Positions 7,729-16,639 are shown, numbered from the stretch's first letter. The stretch is DNA of 64,000 nt from Allobosea sp. CRIB-10 (GCF_900112185.1 NZ_FOKP01000027.1:1-64000), one strand, 5' to 3'. The notes: generated by a model not told the origin, from the letters alone. Numbers and translations are program-made.

Positions 7729-9075
7729 ATGATGTCGAAGTCCGACTATCTGAGACTGGCTGACGCGATCGCAGCGGATATTGCTGGCGGAGCGCTCAAG
7801 CCGGGAGACCGCCTGCCACCGCAGCGCAATTTCGCCTATGAACGGGGAATCGCCGTTTCGACGGCGAGCCGGGTTTATGCAGAGCTGCTGCGCCGGGGCC
7901 TTGTCGTCGGCGAAGTCGGCCGGGGCACCTTCGTCTCCGGCGAGGCCAAGCAGGGTGGAGTGTCTGTTGGTGAGCCGGGCGGCATCCGGATCGATTTCGA
8001 GTTCAACTATCCGATCCTTCCGACGCAGACGGCACTCATCGCGCGGAGTCTGAAAGGTCTGGAGGAGATCACGGCCCTGGATGCCGCGCTGAGACAGGCG
8101 ACCAGCATCGGAACGCCTGCCGTTCGCAGCATCGGAGCCGCGTTCCTGTCACAGGGCGGATGGACGCCGGCTCCTGAACAGCTCGTCTTCACCAGTTGCG
8201 GACGACAATCCATTGCCGCGGCGCTCGCAGCCGTGGTTCCGACCGGCGGCCGCTGCGGCGTCGAGGCGCTGACCTATCCCTTCATCAAGGGCATCGCCGC
8301 AAGGCTCGGGATCACGCTGGTGCCACTCGCTATGGACGAGAACGGCATGCGACCCGACGCGATCCAGAAGGCCCACCGCGAAGCCCATCTCTCGGGGCTC
8401 TACATCCAGCCGGCGGTCCAGAACCCGCTGGGCACGACGATGCCTGCGGCGCGGCGCACCGATCTGCTGCGGGTCGCCAGCGAGCTCGGCCTGCCGATCA
8501 TCGAGGACAATGTCTATGGCTTCCTCGACGATCAGCCGCCGCTGGCCGCACTCGCGCCGGACACCTGCCTCGTCATCGACAGCCTGTCCAAGAAGGTGGC
8601 GCCGGGACTGACGCTGGGCTTCATCACGGTGCCGCTGCGCCTGCACGAGAGCGTCAAGGCCGCCGTGCGGTCGGGCGGCTGGACAGCATCGGGATTTGCC
8701 TTCGCGGCCACACAGCGGATGATGGAGGACGGCACCGTCGCCGAGCTCGTCGGGCTGAAGCGCCTCGATGCCCGCGCGCGTCAGAACCTCGCGGCTGACC
8801 GGCTCGCCGGTTTCCAGATACAGGCCAACAAGAACAGTTATCATCTCTGGCTGACCCTGCCGGCGCAGTGGCGGTCGCAGAGTTTCGTCGCGGCCGCGGC
8901 CCGGCGCGATATCGCCTTGACCCCGTCGAGCACCTTCGCCGTCACGCCCGGACATGCGCCGAACGCCGTCAGGCTGGCCCTGGCGACGCCGTCGATGGAC
9001 CAACTCGATAGCGGGCTGCACACGCTGGCGGCGATGCTGCACGCAGGAGAAGACGACTTCGACTCGACCGAATGA
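7729..9075 (+). CDS. MocR-type GntR regulator with PLP-dependent aminotransferase domain
   Basis: A 448-residue fusion of a GntR winged helix (about residues 5-70: IAGGALKPGDRLPPQRNFAY, VSTASRVYAELLRRGLVVGEVGRGTFV) with a fold-type I aminotransferase domain. PLP-contact residues are visible: QNPLG with Asn232, IIEDNVYG with Asp260, and SLSKK with the Schiff-base lysine near 288, followed by APGLTLGF. MocR proteins sense PLP or amino compounds and usually control a neighbouring gene; here no target gene is adjacent on either side within 300 bp, so autoregulation or a distant target is likely. The start may be either of two consecutive ATGs; the ribosome binding site is poor. Confidence 0.88.
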   Translation: MMSKSDYLRLADAIAADIAGGALKPGDRLPPQRNFAYERGIAVSTASRVYAELLRRGLVVGEVGRGTFVSGEAKQGGVSVGEPGGIRIDFEFNYPILPTQTALIARSLKGLEEITALDAALRQATSIGTPAVRSIGAAFLSQGGWTPAPEQLVFTSCGRQSIAAALAAVVPTGGRCGVEALTYPFIKGIAARLGITLVPLAMDENGMRPDAIQKAHREAHLSGLYIQPAVQNPLGTTMPAARRTDLLRVASELGLPIIEDNVYGFLDDQPPLAALAPDTCLVIDSLSKKVAPGLTLGFITVPLRLHESVKAAVRSGGWTASGFAFAATQRMMEDGTVAELVGLKRLDARARQNLAADRLAGFQIQANKNSYHLWLTLPAQWRSQSFVAAAARRDIALTPSSTFAVTPGHAPNAVRLALATPSMDQLDSGLHTLAAMLHAGEDDFDSTE

Positions 9076-9484
9076 GCTTGATGTGAGCCCTTGAAGCTGG
9101 ACCGCTTTGAGGTGGAGTTGTCCGCGTCGTTTCCTATGACCTGTTCGATCGTTCCGTCCTTGCCGGCGGCCGGGAGAACTCGGCTCCGGAGGTGGTGGGC
9201 ATCGCCACTTCATGGCATCCGTCCGGCCAAAGCCAGCGGAGGCCGGGGTCACGACGCCAGCCAGGACGGTGGCCGTGACGAACAGGGCCGGAACCAAACA
9301 GTGTGCGAAGAGCCGAAGCTTCACGAGGCTGAAAATGCCGCGGGAATGCTCTAGGAAGGCCGGCGGTTTCAAGACATCGTCACCGCGGGACCAGGTGGAT
9401 GCGGTTGGAGCCAGTGCTCGCTACTGCAACGTCCGGTTTCGGGCGGATGCCAAACGTGCGCGCCTATGACCACGCCCGTGATCT
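9076..9484. other. 409-bp intergenic region between MocR and RraA-like genes
   Basis: Convergent gap. Apart from the signal-peptide-like remnant on the minus strand (9190-9324) and a possible CTAGAG repeat edge near 9341-9352, nothing recognisable is present. Confidence 0.4.
9190..9324 (-). pseudogene. Signal-peptide remnant of a lost exported protein
   Basis: From a GTG at 9324 the minus strand encodes a classic Sec signal: KLRLFAHCLVPALFVTATV, then LAGVVTPASA, with a likely cleavage after ASA. After about 40 residues the frame becomes low-complexity and runs antisense into the MocR gene without any recognisable mature domain. It looks like the 5' end of a deleted gene, or a very small exported peptide. 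The evidence is composition and pattern only. Confidence 0.3.
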
Positions 9485-10219
9485 CTACACCTGCTGTGCT
9501 TTCCACGCCAAATACTCAGCCTCGGCATCCTGGGCGAGCGGATAGTAGCGCCTAAGATCGCCGCCCTTCGACAGCATGATGCGCGAGAAATCCTCCCATT
9601 CGGCATGATGGCTGCCGGCTTCGAGTAGCCTCTCGGCATAGGCTATGGGGACGCAGATCGCCCCGTCATCGTCGGCGATGATGATGTCGCCCGGCCTGAC
9701 ATAAGTCCCGCCGCAGGCGATCGGCACGTTGACCGCATGCGGCATCAGCGTCGTCTGCGTGTGAAAATTCGGCGTCGTGCCACGCATCCAGTAGCCGATG
9801 TCGAGCGCGAACGCCTTGGCGGCATCGCGGATCACCCCGTCGATGACCATGCCTGCACCGCCCTTGCCGGCGAAATAGGTCAGCATCATCTCGCCGAAGA
9901 TCCCGCTCTGGATGTCGCCACGGGCGTCGACAACGACGACGTCGCCGGCCTCGACGTGATAGAGCGCATGCCGGTGAAGCTGCTTCTCGCGATCGGCATA
10001 TTCGTCGTCGCCATAGAGGTCCTCACGCTTCGGCATAAACTGCAGCGTCAGCGCCGGGCCGGCGATGACCTTGCCACGCGAGTGCGGCACGGCTCCGACG
10101 ATGAACGGGTTTCGGATGCCCATCTTGTAGAGTTCGCTCGACGCGGTGGCCGTGCCGATGCTGGCGAGCCCGTCGAGAAGCGCCTTGGCGGGACGGTTGA
10201 TCGTTGGGATGTCGAACAT
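9485..10219 (-). CDS. RraA-like protein (4-hydroxy-4-methyl-2-oxoglutarate aldolase / oxaloacetate decarboxylase-type)
   Basis: A 244-residue RraA-fold protein. The family core GGAGMVIDGVIRDA (about residues 120-133) carries the Arg131-Asp132 pair used for substrate and divalent metal binding in HMG/CHA aldolases, and GDVVVVDARGD plus GDIIIADDDGAICVP flank it as usual. Such enzymes cleave or decarboxylate 2-oxo acids to pyruvate. It is the last gene of the 14846-to-9485 operon, 67 nt after the enolase-superfamily gene, so it probably acts on a keto-acid that the dehydratase produces. Specific substrate unknown. Confidence 0.85.
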   Translation of the reverse strand: MFDIPTINRPAKALLDGLASIGTATASSELYKMGIRNPFIVGAVPHSRGKVIAGPALTLQFMPKREDLYGDDEYADREKQLHRHALYHVEAGDVVVVDARGDIQSGIFGEMMLTYFAGKGGAGMVIDGVIRDAAKAFALDIGYWMRGTTPNFHTQTTLMPHAVNVPIACGGTYVRPGDIIIADDDGAICVPIAYAERLLEAGSHHAEWEDFSRIMLSKGGDLRRYYPLAQDAEAEYLAWKAQQV

Positions 10220-10286
10220 GGGTCGTTCCTGATGGTTGCCGGCGTGACCGGGGCGTTGCGCTTCTTCAAGTTAGTAAGCCGGCTAC

Positions 10287-11477
10287 TCAAAGGCCGCCGA
10301 CGACCGGATGCCAGTCCGGGCGGTAGGGGTCCTGGTGGAAGCGGGCGTAGTAGTCGCCCTTCTCCTCGTAGAGTGCGCCGTAATGGCGCATCTTGTCCTC
10401 GTCGAGCGCGACGCCGAGGCCTGGGCCGGTCGGCACGCGGATGGCGCCGTCCTCATAGGGCATCAGCCCGCCCTCGATGATGTCGTCGGTCAGGTAGTGG
10501 TAGTGGGCGTCGCCGGAAAAGCTCATCTCGGGGATGGTCGCGGCGGTGTGCAGCATGGCGGCGAGCTCGATGCCGAACTCGGCGCCCGAATGCATGGCGA
10601 CGCCGAGCGCGAATGTGCGGCAGACCGCGGCGAGGTCCTTCACGCCGCGCGGGCCTTCCCAGTAGTGGATGTCGGTCAGGACGATATCGACCGCTCCGAG
10701 GCGGATCGCCGGGCCGAGATCGTCGAACTTGGCGGGATACATGTTGGTGGCGATCGGGATGCGCACCGCCTTGCGCACGGCGGCATTCCCTTCGAGCCCC
10801 CAGGCGGGGTCCTCGAAATATTCCATGCCGACGGCCTCGAGCCGCTGGCCGATGCGGATCGCGGTGGGTACCGACCAGACGCCGTTGGGATCGATGCGCA
10901 GGCCGAAATCCGGTCCCATGCGCTCACGGCAGGCTTCGACCGCCGCCGCCTCGATCTCGGGCGAGAGCACGCCGGCTTTCAGCTTCATCGCCCTGACGCC
11001 GAGCGTCTCGTGCAATTCCTGGCAGAGATCGGCCATGTCCTGCGGATGCTCGTCATGGCCGCCGCCCGGCCGGTCGTAGCGCCAGAACAGATAGGCGATC
11101 ATCGGGATGCGGTCGCGCACCGGCCCGCCGAGGAGGTCGCAGAGCGGGCGGCCGAGCGCCTTGCCCTGGATATCCAGGCAGGCCATCTCGATCGCGGCAT
11201 AGAGGCGGGCGTTGGAGAGATAATAGATCGCCCTGAGCGTCTTGAGCTTGATCAGCTCGAGATGGAACGGGTCCATGCCGATGATGCGAGGCTTCAGCTT
11301 CATCAGGGCGCCGCGCTGGTCGCCGCCGCCGACCTCGCCGAGACCGATGAGGCCTTCGTCGGTGACCAGTTCGAGGATGGTGCGCAGGAAATAGCCGGGA
11401 TGGACCCCGGTATTGTGGCGAAGCTGCGCATTGAGCGGGATCGCCACGCAGCGCACCCTCATGTCGACGATCTTCAT
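10287..11477 (-). CDS. Enolase-superfamily sugar-acid dehydratase (glucarate dehydratase-like)
   Basis: A 396-residue enolase-superfamily protein. The MKLKAG motif places catalytic lysines at about 165 and 167; metal ligands are Asp196 (RIDPNG), Glu222 (EYFEDP) and Asn245 (IATNM). The C-terminal TDIHYWEG (Asp269) and AMHSG (His296) supply a His-Asp dyad, a pattern of glucarate and related acid-sugar dehydratases. It would remove water from an aldarate or aldonate to give a 2-keto-3-deoxy acid. I start at ATG 11477 (MKIVDMRV), preceded by GAGGGAG; frames further upstream run antisense to the SDR gene. Next to an RraA-like protein and an SDR, it fits a sugar-acid pathway. Confidence 0.88.
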   Translation of the reverse strand: MKIVDMRVRCVAIPLNAQLRHNTGVHPGYFLRTILELVTDEGLIGLGEVGGGDQRGALMKLKPRIIGMDPFHLELIKLKTLRAIYYLSNARLYAAIEMACLDIQGKALGRPLCDLLGGPVRDRIPMIAYLFWRYDRPGGGHDEHPQDMADLCQELHETLGVRAMKLKAGVLSPEIEAAAVEACRERMGPDFGLRIDPNGVWSVPTAIRIGQRLEAVGMEYFEDPAWGLEGNAAVRKAVRIPIATNMYPAKFDDLGPAIRLGAVDIVLTDIHYWEGPRGVKDLAAVCRTFALGVAMHSGAEFGIELAAMLHTAATIPEMSFSGDAHYHYLTDDIIEGGLMPYEDGAIRVPTGPGLGVALDEDKMRHYGALYEEKGDYYARFHQDPYRPDWHPVVGGL

Positions 11478-11493
11478 CGGCCTGTTCACTCCC

Positions 11494-12255
11494 TCAAAGG
11501 TGCATGCCGCCATCGACGAAAAGCGTCGTGCCGGTGATGTAGCGGGCAGCGTCGGAGGCCAGGAACAGCGCGACCGCGGCACATTCTTCCGGTGTGCCCA
11601 AGCGGTTCGCCGGGATGCGGGCGAGCACGGCGTCGCGATAGGCGGGGTCGGCCAGGGCCTCGCGATTGCGCGCGGTCGCGATGGCACCCGGCGCCAGCAC
11701 ATTGCAGGTGACGCCATTGGCCGCGACCTGGCGGGCGATGTTGCGGACCATGCTCTCCAGCGCCGCCTTGCTCGCGGCATAGGCGAGCATTTCGGGATGC
11801 TCCCTGACCTGCTGGATCGAGCCGATCGCGATCAGCCGGCCGAAGCCACGTTCCGCCATGGCCGGAACGAAGGCCTGCATCAGCCGGTAATTGGCGGCGA
11901 GGTTGAGCTTCCATTGCCGGTCGAGCGCGGCACGCTCGAAGCCGTGCCAGGGCGCTCGTTCCTGCAAGGCGGCGTTGAGCACGAGCATGTCGATCCCGCC
12001 GAGCCGGTCCGTCGCCTCGGTGATCAGGCGCTCGACGTCGGCGGCCTGCGTCAGGTCGGCAGCGACGCCGAGCGCCGCTGCTGCTGCGAGGCAGGCTGCA
12101 TCGAGTTCCTCACCGGCCGCCGGGCCGTTGAGGCAGATGGTGGCGCCGGAGCGCGCCAGCGCGGTCGCGATGGCGAGGCCGATGCCCTGCGTCGCCCCGG
12201 TGACGAGCGCCCGGCGCCCCGTGAGATCGACCTGGAGGCGTGCCGGCTCAGCCAT
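11494..12255 (-). CDS. SDR family NAD(P)-dependent oxidoreductase
   Basis: A 253-residue classical short-chain dehydrogenase. TGATQGIG (residues 19-26) binds the dinucleotide, LNAALQ is the NNAG equivalent near 93-98, and Ser146, Tyr159 and Lys163 (YAASK) form the catalytic set. The C-terminus ends YITGTTLFVDGGMHL as usual. The chosen ATG at 12255 overlaps the stop of the upstream permease gene by 8 nt, indicating translational coupling in the operon. It probably oxidises a sugar or polyol taken up by the linked transporter to the acid-sugar precursor. Confidence 0.88.
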   Translation of the reverse strand: MAEPARLQVDLTGRRALVTGATQGIGLAIATALARSGATICLNGPAAGEELDAACLAAAAALGVAADLTQAADVERLITEATDRLGGIDMLVLNAALQERAPWHGFERAALDRQWKLNLAANYRLMQAFVPAMAERGFGRLIAIGSIQQVREHPEMLAYAASKAALESMVRNIARQVAANGVTCNVLAPGAIATARNREALADPAYRDAVLARIPANRLGTPEECAAVALFLASDAARYITGTTLFVDGGMHL

Positions 12256-13150
12256 GGCTGTCGCCGAGCCTCGCGTCGAAGGCGTCGCGCACGGCATCGC
12301 CGAGGAAGTTGAGCGCCAGCACGGTCAGGAAGATGGCGAGCCCGGGAAAGAAGCTCATCCACCAGGACTGGTAGAACTGGATGCCGGTCGCGACCATGTA
12401 GCCCCAGCTCGGCGTCGGCGGCTGGACGCCGAGGCCGAGGAAGGAGAGGGCGCTTTCGGTGATCAGCGCCTGCGAGGCCGAGAGCGAGCCGTAGACGATG
12501 ACGTTGCCGGAGACGTTCGGCCAGATGTGCTTGAACATGATGCGCAGCGGGCGCGCCCCGGAAGCCTGCGCCGCCACGACATAGTCGGCCTCGCGCAGCG
12601 TCAGCACCTCCGCGCGCACCAGCCGGGCGAAGCCGGGCAGCTTGGTGATCGCGATGGCGAGCATGACGTTGACGAGGTCGGGGCCGAGCACCGCGACGAT
12701 CGAGAGCGCCAGCACCAGCAGCGGGAAGGCGAGAAAGGCGTCCATGACGCGCATGATCAGCGCGTCCCAGCGCCCGCCGAGCCAGCCGGAAACCAGCCCG
12801 AGCAGCGAGCCGGCGATCAGCGCGAGCCCGATCGCGAAGATCACGACCTGCAGCGAGACCGTGGCGCCGTGCAGTACGCGCGAGAGCACGTCGCGGCCGA
12901 TCTCGTCGGTGCCGAACCAGTGCGCCGCGCTCGGTGGCATCGAGAAGGCGTCCGGGTCGATGTCGACGGGCGAATAGGGCGAGAGCCAGGGCGCCAGCAG
13001 GCCGAGCGCGACGATGACGGCGAGCACGATCGTGCCGAACCGGCCCTGCCAGGAGGCGAGGATCCGGCGCAGAATGATCGCGCCGGGCGAGAGCGGGGCT
13101 CGCCGCGTCGATGCGGCGGCGGAGGGCATAGGTCCGGTCACCGCTGCCAT
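12248..13150 (-). CDS. ABC transporter permease, DppC/OppC type
   Basis: A 300-residue inner-membrane permease of the peptide/nickel/opine class. About six hydrophobic segments are visible, starting with IVLAVIVALGLLAPWLSPY. The periplasmic HWFGTDEIGRDVLSRVLHGA sequence is diagnostic of DppC proteins, and the cytoplasmic EAA loop READYVVAAQASGARPL occurs before the last helices. It pairs with the DppB-type permease 4 nt upstream and presumably with the receptor at 15080. No ATPase gene accompanies them in this window. Confidence 0.92.
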   Translation of the reverse strand: MAAVTGPMPSAAASTRRAPLSPGAIILRRILASWQGRFGTIVLAVIVALGLLAPWLSPYSPVDIDPDAFSMPPSAAHWFGTDEIGRDVLSRVLHGATVSLQVVIFAIGLALIAGSLLGLVSGWLGGRWDALIMRVMDAFLAFPLLVLALSIVAVLGPDLVNVMLAIAITKLPGFARLVRAEVLTLREADYVVAAQASGARPLRIMFKHIWPNVSGNVIVYGSLSASQALITESALSFLGLGVQPPTPSWGYMVATGIQFYQSWWMSFFPGLAIFLTVLALNFLGDAVRDAFDARLGDSHG

Positions 13151-13154
13151 CGCC

Positions 13155-14096
13155 TCACGCCTTCACGCGCGGGTCGAAGGCCCGGTAGAGCAGGTCGGTC
13201 AGGAGGTTCACAGCGAAGACGGCGATGACGATGAACAGGATCGCGCCCTGGATGACCGGGAAGTCGCGCTGGAAGATGCCGTCGACCAGCATGCGGCCGA
13301 GGCCAGGCAGGGCGAAGACCGTCTCGGTCACGACCGCGCCGCCGAGCAGCGCGCCGATCTGCAGGCCGATGACGGTGACGATCGGGATCAGCGCATTGCG
13401 CAGCGCATGCCGGATGAGGACGAGGCGCTCGCTCAGGCCCTTGGCCCTGGCGGTGCGGATATAGTCCATCGACAGCACCTGCAGCATCGAGGCGCGGGTC
13501 TGGCGCATGACGAGCGCGGCGAAGGCCGTGCCGATCGTCAGCGCCGGCATCACCATCAGCCTGAGGTTGCCGCCGGGATCGTCGAGGAAGCGGACATGGC
13601 CGGAGGGCGGCAGCCAGCCGAGCTTGAGCGAGAACAGCATGATCAGCAGCACGCCCATCCAGAAATAGGGCACTGCGACCGAGGACATGGCGATGAGGCT
13701 CGCGGCCACGTCGATCAGGCTGCCGCGGAAGCGCGCGGCCAGGATGCCGGCGGACATGCCGATCGCGACGGCGATGAGGATCGAGAGGAAGCCGAGCTCG
13801 AGCGTCACCGGGATCCGCGCCGCCAGCATCTCGCCGACATCCTCCCGCGTGCGCAAGGAGCGGCCGAAATCGCCCTGGGCGACGCGCGCGAGCCAGGTGA
13901 CGTACCGGACAGGGGCCGGCTGATCGAGACCGTATTCGACGCGCACCGCGGCGCGCTGCTCGGGGCTCGCCTGCTCGCCGAGGATGGTGACGGTCGGGTC
14001 GCCCGGCAGCAGGTTGGTGAGCGCGAAGACGATGATCGTGACGAAGAAGGCCACCGGCAGCATCTGCGCAAGCTTCTTGGCCAGATAGGGCAGCAC
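13155..14096 (-). CDS. ABC transporter permease, DppB/OppB type
   Basis: A 313-residue permease with the DppB N-terminal pattern: a first membrane helix ending FALTNLLPGDP, then ARVAQGDFGRSLRTREDV before the second helix. The EAA-type loop reads MDYIRTARAKGLSERLVL. It forms the heterodimeric pore with the DppC-type partner encoded next. It follows the FadR-type regulator after 12 nt, so regulator and permeases are cotranscribed. Confidence 0.92.
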   Translation of the reverse strand: MLPYLAKKLAQMLPVAFFVTIIVFALTNLLPGDPTVTILGEQASPEQRAAVRVEYGLDQPAPVRYVTWLARVAQGDFGRSLRTREDVGEMLAARIPVTLELGFLSILIAVAIGMSAGILAARFRGSLIDVAASLIAMSSVAVPYFWMGVLLIMLFSLKLGWLPPSGHVRFLDDPGGNLRLMVMPALTIGTAFAALVMRQTRASMLQVLSMDYIRTARAKGLSERLVLIRHALRNALIPIVTVIGLQIGALLGGAVVTETVFALPGLGRMLVDGIFQRDFPVIQGAILFIVIAVFAVNLLTDLLYRAFDPRVKA

Positions 14097-14108
14097 GGTC
14101 GCGATCCC

Positions 14109-14846
14109 TCAGTAGCGATCGAGCCGGCGGTGGTCGCGGGCGATCTCGGCGATGACGGCGTCGGACACCGCGAAATGGGTGGTCATGGCGAGGCGCGCCG
14201 CCGCGGGATCGCGGGCCTTGATCGCATCGACGATGGCCTGGTGCCGGGCGACCGTCGCGGTGGGATCGCGCAGATCGCGCTGCAGGCCGAGCGCGCGCTG
14301 GGTGAACTTGATGGTGTCGACGAGCGCGCTGACCAGATGCTCCAGCAGCGCATTGCCCGAGCAGCGCGCCAGCGCGACATGGAAGGCGAGGTCGCCCTGC
14401 AGCCAGCGCTCGAAATCGCCGTCGATGTTGGCGCGCATCTTCTCCAGCGCAACCTCGACCGGTTCGAGCTGGAGCGGCGTGGCGCGCTCGGCGGCCAGCG
14501 CCGCGACCTCGACCTCGATGGCGCGTCTGAGCTCGACGGCCTCGCGCAGGCCATTATCGGTGACGCGGACGGCGAGGCGCAGGAACTGGTCGAGCGGAGC
14601 AACCGAGAGCCCTTTCACCGTGGTCGGCTTGCCCTGCTGGATCTGGACGATGCCGAGCGCCGAGAGGCGCCCGAGCGCCTCGCGTACCACCGGCTTCGAG
14701 ACGTTGAGCCGCTTGGCGAGGTCGGATTCCGACGGCAGCTGGTCTCCCGGACGATAGACGCGCTCGGCGACACGGTCGATCACGAACTGCGTCACCGCCT
14801 CGGTCAGGCGCTGCTTGTCGGGTTGGATGGCGGCGATTTCACTCAT
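14109..14846 (-). CDS. FadR/FCD-subfamily GntR transcriptional regulator
   Basis: A 245-residue regulator with an N-terminal GntR winged helix (YRPGDQLPSESDLAKRL, VSKPVVREALGRLSALGIV) and an all-helical FCD ligand domain (LREAVELRRAIEVEVAALAAERA, GDLAFHVALARCSGN, RHQAIVDAIKARDPAAAR), whose Asp/His residues commonly bind a metal and a carboxylate effector. It heads the minus-strand operon and is divergent from the receptor gene at 15080. An identical 9-bp core palindrome occurs immediately before its start codon and again in front of the receptor, so it very probably controls both. Confidence 0.9.
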   Translation of the reverse strand: MSEIAAIQPDKQRLTEAVTQFVIDRVAERVYRPGDQLPSESDLAKRLNVSKPVVREALGRLSALGIVQIQQGKPTTVKGLSVAPLDQFLRLAVRVTDNGLREAVELRRAIEVEVAALAAERATPLQLEPVEVALEKMRANIDGDFERWLQGDLAFHVALARCSGNALLEHLVSALVDTIKFTQRALGLQRDLRDPTATVARHQAIVDAIKARDPAAARLAMTTHFAVSDAVIAEIARDHRRLDRY

Positions 14847-14860
14847 AACATATCAGATAG
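14846..14860. promoter_or_regulatory. FadR-type operator copy 1
   Basis: TAACATATCAGATAG, containing the palindrome TATC-A-GATA at 14851-14859, abuts the regulator's start codon (14844-14846). Repressor bound here would block the initiation region. It matches copy 2 at 15012-15026 at all bases except the palindrome's centre. Confidence 0.65.
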
Positions 14861-15011
14861 CTTTGACCGCCGGCGCCGTCAACAGAGCTTTCCAAGCGTT
14901 CGGGCGGTGTTTGCAGCTTGGCCAGCATCGTGGCTGCGCGTCGCAGGCCGGCTTGTGCTGCTCATGCCAAGGTAGCTCGGCGGGTCATGCAAAACCGGGT
15001 TGCGTATCTTA

Positions 15012-15026
15012 TAACATATCTGATAG
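15012..15026. promoter_or_regulatory. FadR-type operator copy 2
   Basis: TAACATATCTGATAG, with core TATC-T-GATA at 15017-15025, lies 54 bp upstream of the receptor start. It is in the same orientation as copy 1 and 166 bp from it. The two sites bracket the divergent promoter region. Confidence 0.65.
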
Positions 15027-15079
15027 GTGAATGCTCCGCCGGCGCCGGACCAAGAGCGCCCTGGGAGGAGATCACGCCA

Positions 15080-16639
15080 ATGACCCTGATTTCACGTCGC
15101 GGTCTCTTGCTCGGCGCCTCGGGCGCGGGCCTCATCGCTGGATTGCCCGGCCTGGCCTTCGCGCAGGGGGCTCCGCTTCGCGGCGGCACCATCGTCGCCT
15201 CGATGGATCTGCAGCCGAAGAGCCTCGATCCGATCATGGGCGATGCGCCGACCTCGGATCGCTACGCCCTGATCCAGATGTTCGAGGGGCTGCTGAAGTT
15301 CGACGTACAGGGCAATCTCAAACCCTCGCTGGCGACGAGCTGGCAATGGTCGGAAGACAAGAAATCCATCGTCTTCAAGCTGCGCGAGGGCGTCGTCTTC
15401 CATGACGGCGAGCCCTTCGACGCCGAGGCGGCGGTGTTCAACATCGCGCGCGTCGTGGCGCCGAACTCGACCGCGCCGCGCAGTCCCGATCTCGCCGATA
15501 TCGCCGGTGCCGAGGTGGCCGGGCCGATGGCCGTCAAGATCAGCCTGAAACAGCCCTCCGGCGCGGCGCTGGCCTCGCTCGCGGTGGAGGCCGGCATGAT
15601 GTGCTCGCCGGCAGCGTTGAAGAAACTCGGCCAGGATTTCGGGCGCCAGCCTGTGGGGACCGGGCCCTACAAGTTCGCGGAATGGGTCGGCGGCAGCCAG
15701 ATCCGCTTCACCCGCAACGAGCGCTATTGGCGCGACGGCGCCGACGGCAAGAGGCTGCCCTATGCCGATGCCGTGACGCTGCGGATCATCCCGACCACGG
15801 CAGTCAAGATGGTCGAGGTCAAGTCGGGCGGGGTGCATCTCGTCGACGGCGTCACGCCGCGCGACTTCGAGGAGGTCGAGAAGAACCCGGCGCTGAGGCT
15901 GGTCGCGGTGCCGCCCGGCATCGCGCAATGGCTGACCTTCAACGTCTCCAAGGGGATCTTCGCCAATCCCCACCTGCGCGCCGCCGTCAATCACGGCATC
16001 GACCGCAACGTCCTGATGAAGGGCATCACCCGCGGCTTCGGCGCAGTGACGCCGACCTGGGTGCCGCCGAGCGACTGGTCCTATGACGCCGGCGTGCCGC
16101 AGCCGAAGCTCGACCCCGCCAAGGTCCAGGCCTTGCTCAAGCAGGGCGGCCAGCCCAACGGCTTCACCTGCAAGCTCTCGATCATCCAGCGCGATCCCGA
16201 TACGCAGGTCGCTCAGATCGTCCAGGCCCAGCTCAAGCCGTTCAAGATCAACATGGAGATCGAGATCCTGGAGCGGCAGGCCTGGGTGCCCAAGGTGCTC
16301 GGCCTGCAGCACGAGCTGGCGATGGGCCGCGTCAATGTTCCGCGCGCCGACCCGGACCATGTCTTCGGCCCGTTCTTCGGGCGTGCGGCGGCGCAGAACT
16401 GGTCCGGGATCAAGGACGAGGAGGTCTTCCGCCTGGTCGACCAGGGCCGCGAGGAGACCGAGCAGGCCAAGCGCAAGGCGATCTACAAGGAGCTCCAGAC
16501 CGCGCTCAACAGGAACGACTACTATTCCTGGCTGTTCTTCCGCGAGGCGCGCCATGTCGCGCGCAAGGAGCTGCAGAACATCGTGCTCGATTCCGGCGGC
16601 GCCTGGCAGCTCGCCGAAGCCTGGCTCGCCAAGGCCTGA
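15080..16639 (+). CDS. ABC transporter substrate-binding protein, peptide/nickel/opine family (SBP family 5)
   Basis: A 519-residue periplasmic receptor. The signal sequence has SRRGLLLGASGAG, a possible twin-arginine start, with cleavage near AFA-QGAPL. Family 5 features follow: GGTIVASMDLQPKSLDP, LATSWQWSEDKKSIVFKLREGVVFHDGEPFDAEA and VGTGPYKFAEW. The ATG at 15080 has GGGAGGAG upstream; the frame extends to 14918 but without a ribosome binding site. It is divergent from the regulator-permease operon and shares its operator, so it should be the receptor for those permeases. Ligand unknown; in context a sugar acid or conjugate. Confidence 0.9.
   Translation: MTLISRRGLLLGASGAGLIAGLPGLAFAQGAPLRGGTIVASMDLQPKSLDPIMGDAPTSDRYALIQMFEGLLKFDVQGNLKPSLATSWQWSEDKKSIVFKLREGVVFHDGEPFDAEAAVFNIARVVAPNSTAPRSPDLADIAGAEVAGPMAVKISLKQPSGAALASLAVEAGMMCSPAALKKLGQDFGRQPVGTGPYKFAEWVGGSQIRFTRNERYWRDGADGKRLPYADAVTLRIIPTTAVKMVEVKSGGVHLVDGVTPRDFEEVEKNPALRLVAVPPGIAQWLTFNVSKGIFANPHLRAAVNHGIDRNVLMKGITRGFGAVTPTWVPPSDWSYDAGVPQPKLDPAKVQALLKQGGQPNGFTCKLSIIQRDPDTQVAQIVQAQLKPFKINMEIEILERQAWVPKVLGLQHELAMGRVNVPRADPDHVFGPFFGRAAAQNWSGIKDEEVFRLVDQGREETEQAKRKAIYKELQTALNRNDYYSWLFFREARHVARKELQNIVLDSGGAWQLAEAWLAKA

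Noticed and set aside
11478-11780. Extension of the enolase-superfamily gene to an ATG at 11780
   Set aside because: The extra 101 residues are Arg/Pro-rich and run antisense-frame through the SDR gene; MKIVDMRV at 11477 has its own ribosome binding site.
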